A stretch of DNA of 64,000 nucleotides from positions 496,001-560,000 of the forward strand of contig JAHEWK010000004.1 in assembly GCA_020740775.1 (NCBI GenBank), read 5' to 3'. This DNA comes from Ilyonectria destructans (Eukaryota; Ascomycota; Sordariomycetes; Hypocreales; Nectriaceae). Within the stretch, counting starts at the first letter, position 1; the number at the start of each line of letters is the position of its first letter. Positions 60,309 through 64,000 of the stretch are shown here, in pieces. The notes beneath the pieces were generated by a model. It did not search any database, was not told where the DNA came from, and saw only the letters and a list, made by a program, of their open reading frames with translations. Both the position numbers and the translations under genes were made by a program.

Positions 60309-62401
60309 ATGACGGTCATTGCCGTACAAGCTAAACAACCCTGGCAAGACGTTGTCGCCAGAAAGAGAGCCGAACGGACAGCGTTGTTGGCTCCTTTCGC
60401 CGCAGGTGCAGGCTCTGACAAGGGAACCAATAATGACAACGCAGGGGCCTCGAGCGAGCAAAGCCAAGGCAACGAGAGTCATGATGTCACGCTCATCGAT
60501 AGTGCCAATGAGTTGGTTGACTTGATCGACCGTGGTGATAGATCCTGTGTGGCCGTTACGAAGGCCTACATTCAAAGGTTTGCTTCTATCTCAATGACCA
60601 TGTATTCAGTAGCCAGAGAGCTTACATCTAAATCCCTTCTTATAGAGCTGTCGAGGCTCATGGCAAGGTATGTCAATTCCCCATTAATGTGCAAGGGCAT
60701 CCCAACTAACGAAATACAACAGACAAACTGGTAAGCCTCCCATTGAGATCTGCAACATTTGGTCCAATCCGACGCCCAATATAAATGCTAGGCTGTTGAA
60801 TTGATTATTAACTTGCCTTTTTGGGATGCTGTAGTCTCACGGAGATTGCATTCGATGATGCGCTCAAGCACGCCGCAGAGCTCGATGCAAACCTTGCCGA
60901 GGGAAAGAAGCTGATGCTTCCCTTGCATGGTATCCCTATGACGTTGAAGGATCAGTTCAACATCAAAGGACTCGATTCTACTCTCGGCTACGTGGGCAGG
61001 TCATTTGTGCCTGCATCCGATGACGCTGCAGTCGTCAAGATGCTTCGCTCTCTCGGAGCAATCATATTCGCGAAATCCAATCTGCCCCAAAGTATCATGG
61101 TGAGTTTGACATTGCAATCCACGTTGAACATGAGAATATGAGAGCTGGATTACTGACACAATGGCAGTGGTGTGAGACTGATAATCCTCTCTGGGGCTTG
61201 ACAACCAACCCCGTGCATAAGGATTACACTCCTGGTGGCTCAACTGGTGGCGAGTCAGCACTTCTCGCTTCGAAAGGAAGCATGGTGGGTTGGGGCACTG
61301 ACATCGGAGGAAGCATCCGAATCCCCTCTCATATGATGGGTTTGTATGGATTCAAACCAAGTGTGCGTAAGACGTCTCATTGGCGAATGGATATTCCTCG
61401 AAAGCAAGCCAAGCGGCTGACCAGATTTACAGAGCGCTCGTTTGCCTTATCAAGGAGTTCCGGTCTCTACTGAAGGACAAGAACACGTGCCTTCGTCTAT
61501 CGGTCCATTGGCTCGCAGTCTCGACACGATCCATCTAACCATGAGTTCTCTCATCCGGGCGAAGCCGTGGGAGTTTGACGCCCGCTGCGTTCCTATCACC
61601 TGGAGGGAAGGCATCTATAGGGAAGCTATGGGTCGTCCTTTGACTATTGGAGTCTTGTTTGACGACGCAGTTGTCCACGCACACCCCCCCATCAATCGCG
61701 TTCTGCGGTCGGCCGTTAATGTCCTACGCAATGCTGGCCATGAGATTATTGAGTGGAACGCCGACCTGCATGAAGATTGCATCAGAATAATGGTACGCAT
61801 TTTTCTCCTCTGGCCAAAACAATGGCTAACTTTACACTCACAGGATCAATACTACACAGCTGATGGCTGCGAAGACATCCGCAAGGACGTCATGGCAGGA
61901 GGCGAACCATTCATCCCCCACGTTGAGCGACTGGTTAATCGTGGGGAGCCAATCTCTGTCTACCAGTATTGGCAACTTAACAAGAAGAAGATTGAGTTGC
62001 AGCAAGCATATCTGGAGAAATGGGACTCGATTCGATCGGAAAATACCGGCAAGAAGGCGGACATCATTTTGATGCCCCCCATGCCTCACACTTCTGTGCC
62101 ACACGGCAGTTGTCGCTGGGTCGGCTACACCAAGGTGTGGAATTTCCTCGATTATCCGGCTCTGGTGATACCGGGTGGGTCAGTGTGCAAGGAAGATGTC
62201 GTTGAGCCCTGGGCGTTTGAGACTTATGGGTCAGAGGATGAGTGGAACAAGAAGCTGTGGGAGGATCATGGAGAGCAGATGGCTTCTCTGGGTCTGCCTG
62301 TGGGGTTGCAGATCGTGGGCCGTAAGCTTGAAGAGGAGAAGGTCCTTGCTGCCGGAAAGGTCTTGGACGACCTTCTCAAAGAGGTCGTGGGTAGAGATTA
62401 G
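60309..62401 (+). CDS. hxnN: amidase-signature hydrolase (HxnN-like), with an 8-nt micro-exon
   Basis: Seven exons: 60309..60577, 60646..60667, 60723..60730, 60835..61099, 61168..61362, 61433..61792 and 61844..62401, giving 558 residues. Exons 2 and 3 are only 22 and 8 nt but are needed to build YIQRAVEAHGKTNCLTEIAF. The Ser-cis-Ser-Lys site is complete: Lys138 in MTLKDQFN, cis-Ser213 in GGSTGGESALL and nucleophile Ser237 in GTDIGGSIRIPS; the spacings of 75 and 24 residues are those of fatty-acid amide hydrolase. It hydrolyses a primary or acyl amide. In the Aspergillus nidulans nicotinate pathway HxnN is the amidase that releases ammonia from alpha-hydroxyglutaramate to form alpha-hydroxyglutarate. 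That role here is inferred from neighbours. Confidence 0.85.
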
Positions 62402-62738
62402 ACTAATCAACACGTCATATTTCCGCCGGGGACCAGTTACTTCTCGCGATTTGATCTTGCCATGATTTATGTCGTATCCTGCTCTTTTTGTCTCCTTATA
62501 GAGTAGAGCTAGTAAGAAATTACTATTGTAGGCTTTCAAGTCAATCAATATATACAAAATTACTGGGGGCGTAACGGAACTGATCGGGAGGTAATGGATG
62601 TTCCTTCAAGTCACAAAAACATAGCGTTGATCTCCTTCCCTCGTTTCCATTAGCCTAGTGGTTCAAATTGTGCGCTCTTCGGGTTTGAGGCCGTTAAAAC
62701 GCCGACCTCGCCTAGATATTTACCCAATCTCATATGTG
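62402..62738. other. convergent intergenic region
   Basis: 337 bp between converging genes. tagcctagtgg at 62651 resembles a tRNA A box but no cloverleaf follows; no gene is supported. Confidence 0.4.
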
Positions 62739-64000
62739 TTAATCCAATGAAACTCGTGAAGAAGTTGGACCTCTAATGATGCAAGATTTGGCAAGGAGTT
62801 CATTACTCTCACGTAGTAGCCGAACCTTCTCTCTCAGGATGAGCCTCTTTACCAACAGCGGCCCAACTTTGCTCTTTGTCACCTCCAGTTCGTAATAATG
62901 GCCAAAAGCGGACGTTGTATGTTCGGCCTTGACTGTAGCGACGGTATTCAAGGCCCTAGAATTGATCAGGTACGTACCATTTAGCCGCAGCGAGTACTCC
63001 TGTTCCATAGTCTGACGAGATTCGCTTTGCGGCAGCACTTCGAATGCTAGAACACGGCTCGATAGGGCAAAGCGGCCCAAGCCGCGCATCAGGCTGCATT
63101 TCGGCTGGGGTGAATTCACACACTGGTGCCCCGGAGCTTCCAGACAGAAATGAGTAATGCACGCGAAAGTGCTGATGTGCTCACTATCAGACAAGCAGTA
63201 TAGCCAAGGGTTCGTGCGACAGAGAGCCCGAACGCCAGCCTTTTCTTGGTGTAGAGATACCCAAGCAGCCTCGAAAAAGTCGTTTGGTCGTACTCCAGTA
63301 CCTTCCAGTGTCCGGAGGACGGCGAGCGTCAAGTCTTTCAGCTTAAGCGATTGGTCAAGCGGCCTGTTGTCGCTATCGAGCATAGTTGAGGCCCACTTTG
63401 AGAAGTTTTCTGAGCCTTGCAAAGCCTGGAGAATAACAGGTATCGATTCTTCCGAAGTGGAGTATCCCTTGAGCGTGGGGAATTTGTCTCGATGCAATAT
63501 AGGGCCGATAAGTGCAACCACGTCGCAAACCCGAGCTCTGGCCATTACCTCAGTACAGTTGCTGATGAATAGGCCATGAATCTTGCCCATGTTGGCAAGA
63601 ACCTCCTGCGGGCTCTGCCTTTCCGTTATTTGGACTTGTTTCACAGAAGTAGCCGGTCTCCTCTCCCATGTCGTCATGACCTGACTGGTAAAGGAATATC
63701 CAACCTGACCGCCTACTTCATACCCAGCAAACACTGTGTACGATTCATGGCTGCCAATGTCTTTGAGAAAGGGGGCCATTTCCTGACGGCGAGCGATGTC
63801 CGCATCGGTGTTGGTATGAGCACATCGATGGTTTTGATTGCAGGGACCCACTGGTTTGAATTGCTTCGGGGAAGTGGTCTCTAGAAAATGGACCGCGGAA
63901 TACTGGTCATTAGCCTGACTCTTAATCTGGGGCTCCAGTGCAGTGCTTCCAGTAGAGGCCGGGGGGACGCCGATTTGGATCTTGGTATTAAGCTTGATGA
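62739..64000 (-). CDS. unrecognised protein, N-terminus beyond the window
   Basis: A continuous frame of about 420 codons runs from the right edge to a stop at 62739. The frame stays open to 64000 (…KIQIGVPPASTGSTALEPQ…), and no ATG that looks like a start is seen, so the N-terminus is cut. The sequence contains FLKDIGSHESYTVFAGYEVG, VCDVVALIGPILHRDKFPTL, KLKDLTLAVLRTLEGTGVRP and, near the end, a basic ELEVTKSKVGPLLVKRLILR. There are scattered Cys/His (CITHFCLEAPGHQC) but no convincing metal-binding pattern, no membrane helix and no signal. I do not recognise the family. It converges on the amidase gene and is probably not part of the block. Confidence 0.6.
   Translation of the reverse strand, partial: IKLNTKIQIGVPPASTGSTALEPQIKSQANDQYSAVHFLETTSPKQFKPVGPCNQNHRCAHTNTDADIARRQEMAPFLKDIGSHESYTVFAGYEVGGQVGYSFTSQVMTTWERRPATSVKQVQITERQSPQEVLANMGKIHGLFISNCTEVMARARVCDVVALIGPILHRDKFPTLKGYSTSEESIPVILQALQGSENFSKWASTMLDSDNRPLDQSLKLKDLTLAVLRTLEGTGVRPNDFFEAAWVSLHQEKAGVRALCRTNPWLYCLSDSEHISTFACITHFCLEAPGHQCVNSPQPKCSLMRGLGRFALSSRVLAFEVLPQSESRQTMEQEYSLRLNGTYLINSRALNTVATVKAEHTTSAFGHYYELEVTKSKVGPLLVKRLILREKVRLLRESNELLAKSCIIRGPTSSRVSLD

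Noticed and set aside
62645..62700. tRNA or SINE suggested by tagcctagtgg followed by gggtttgaggcc
   Set aside because: Spacing is roughly right but anticodon and acceptor stems do not pair; at most a decayed fragment.

Overview
The window reads as nuclear DNA of a filamentous ascomycete (Pezizomycotina). Genes are mostly split by short GT-AG introns (about 50-150 nt). The gene families are typical of such fungi: Zn2Cys6 and C2H2 activators with fungal-specific domains, an NLR with an ankyrin tail, many MFS permeases, flavoenzymes and a GH43 glycosidase. I could not fix the genus. Exon junctions were read by eye; the phases sum correctly in every intact model given, but none is confirmed by RNA.

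Layout. Left edge to 14 kb: the start of an amino-acid permease running off the window (-), a 2.2 kb gene-poor stretch, an aldehyde dehydrogenase (+), a sugar-transferase-like unknown (+), a Zn2Cys6 activator (-) divergent from a monocarboxylate-type MFS permease (+), an acid-ceramidase-like Ntn hydrolase (-), and a decayed CorA-like gene (-) with two in-frame TAG codons. 15-22 kb: a large PNP-NACHT-ankyrin NLR (+), then a broken copy of an NmrA-like gene followed by an intact NmrA-like gene (+). 23.8-29 kb: an asparagine-synthetase paralogue and a six-exon Zn2Cys6 activator, both (+). 29-39.2 kb: three consecutive divergent pairs of catabolic genes, namely a 2-oxoadipate dioxygenase/decarboxylase-like (DUF1338) enzyme with a class II aldolase, an Asp/Glu-racemase-family protein with a D-2-hydroxyacid dehydrogenase, and a sugar/quinate-type MFS with a pipecolate/saccharopine-oxidase-like flavoenzyme. 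39.5-41.4 kb: a nine-exon secreted GH43 with a C-terminal CBM35-like module (-). 41.4-43.9 kb: gene-poor, with an ankyrin-like relic.

43.9-62.4 kb is the most interesting part. In order it holds a Rieske oxygenase (+), a two-finger C2H2 activator with a fungal-specific domain (-), a salicylate-hydroxylase/NicC-type FAD monooxygenase (+), an OYE ene-reductase (-), a NiaP/SV2-like MFS carrier (-), a phenol-hydroxylase-type FAD monooxygenase (-) and an amidase-signature hydrolase (+). The last six match by family the hxnR, hxnX, hxnT, hxnZ or hxnP, hxnV and hxnN genes of the Aspergillus nidulans nicotinate catabolic system, here collected in one contiguous block. The expected work flow is uptake of a hydroxylated pyridine, two ring hydroxylations, ene reduction, and hydrolytic release towards 2-hydroxyglutarate. 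The nicotinate hydroxylase (hxnS), ketoreductase (hxnW) and cyclic imidase (hxnM) are not visible inside the window. The right edge cuts an unrecognised gene (-).
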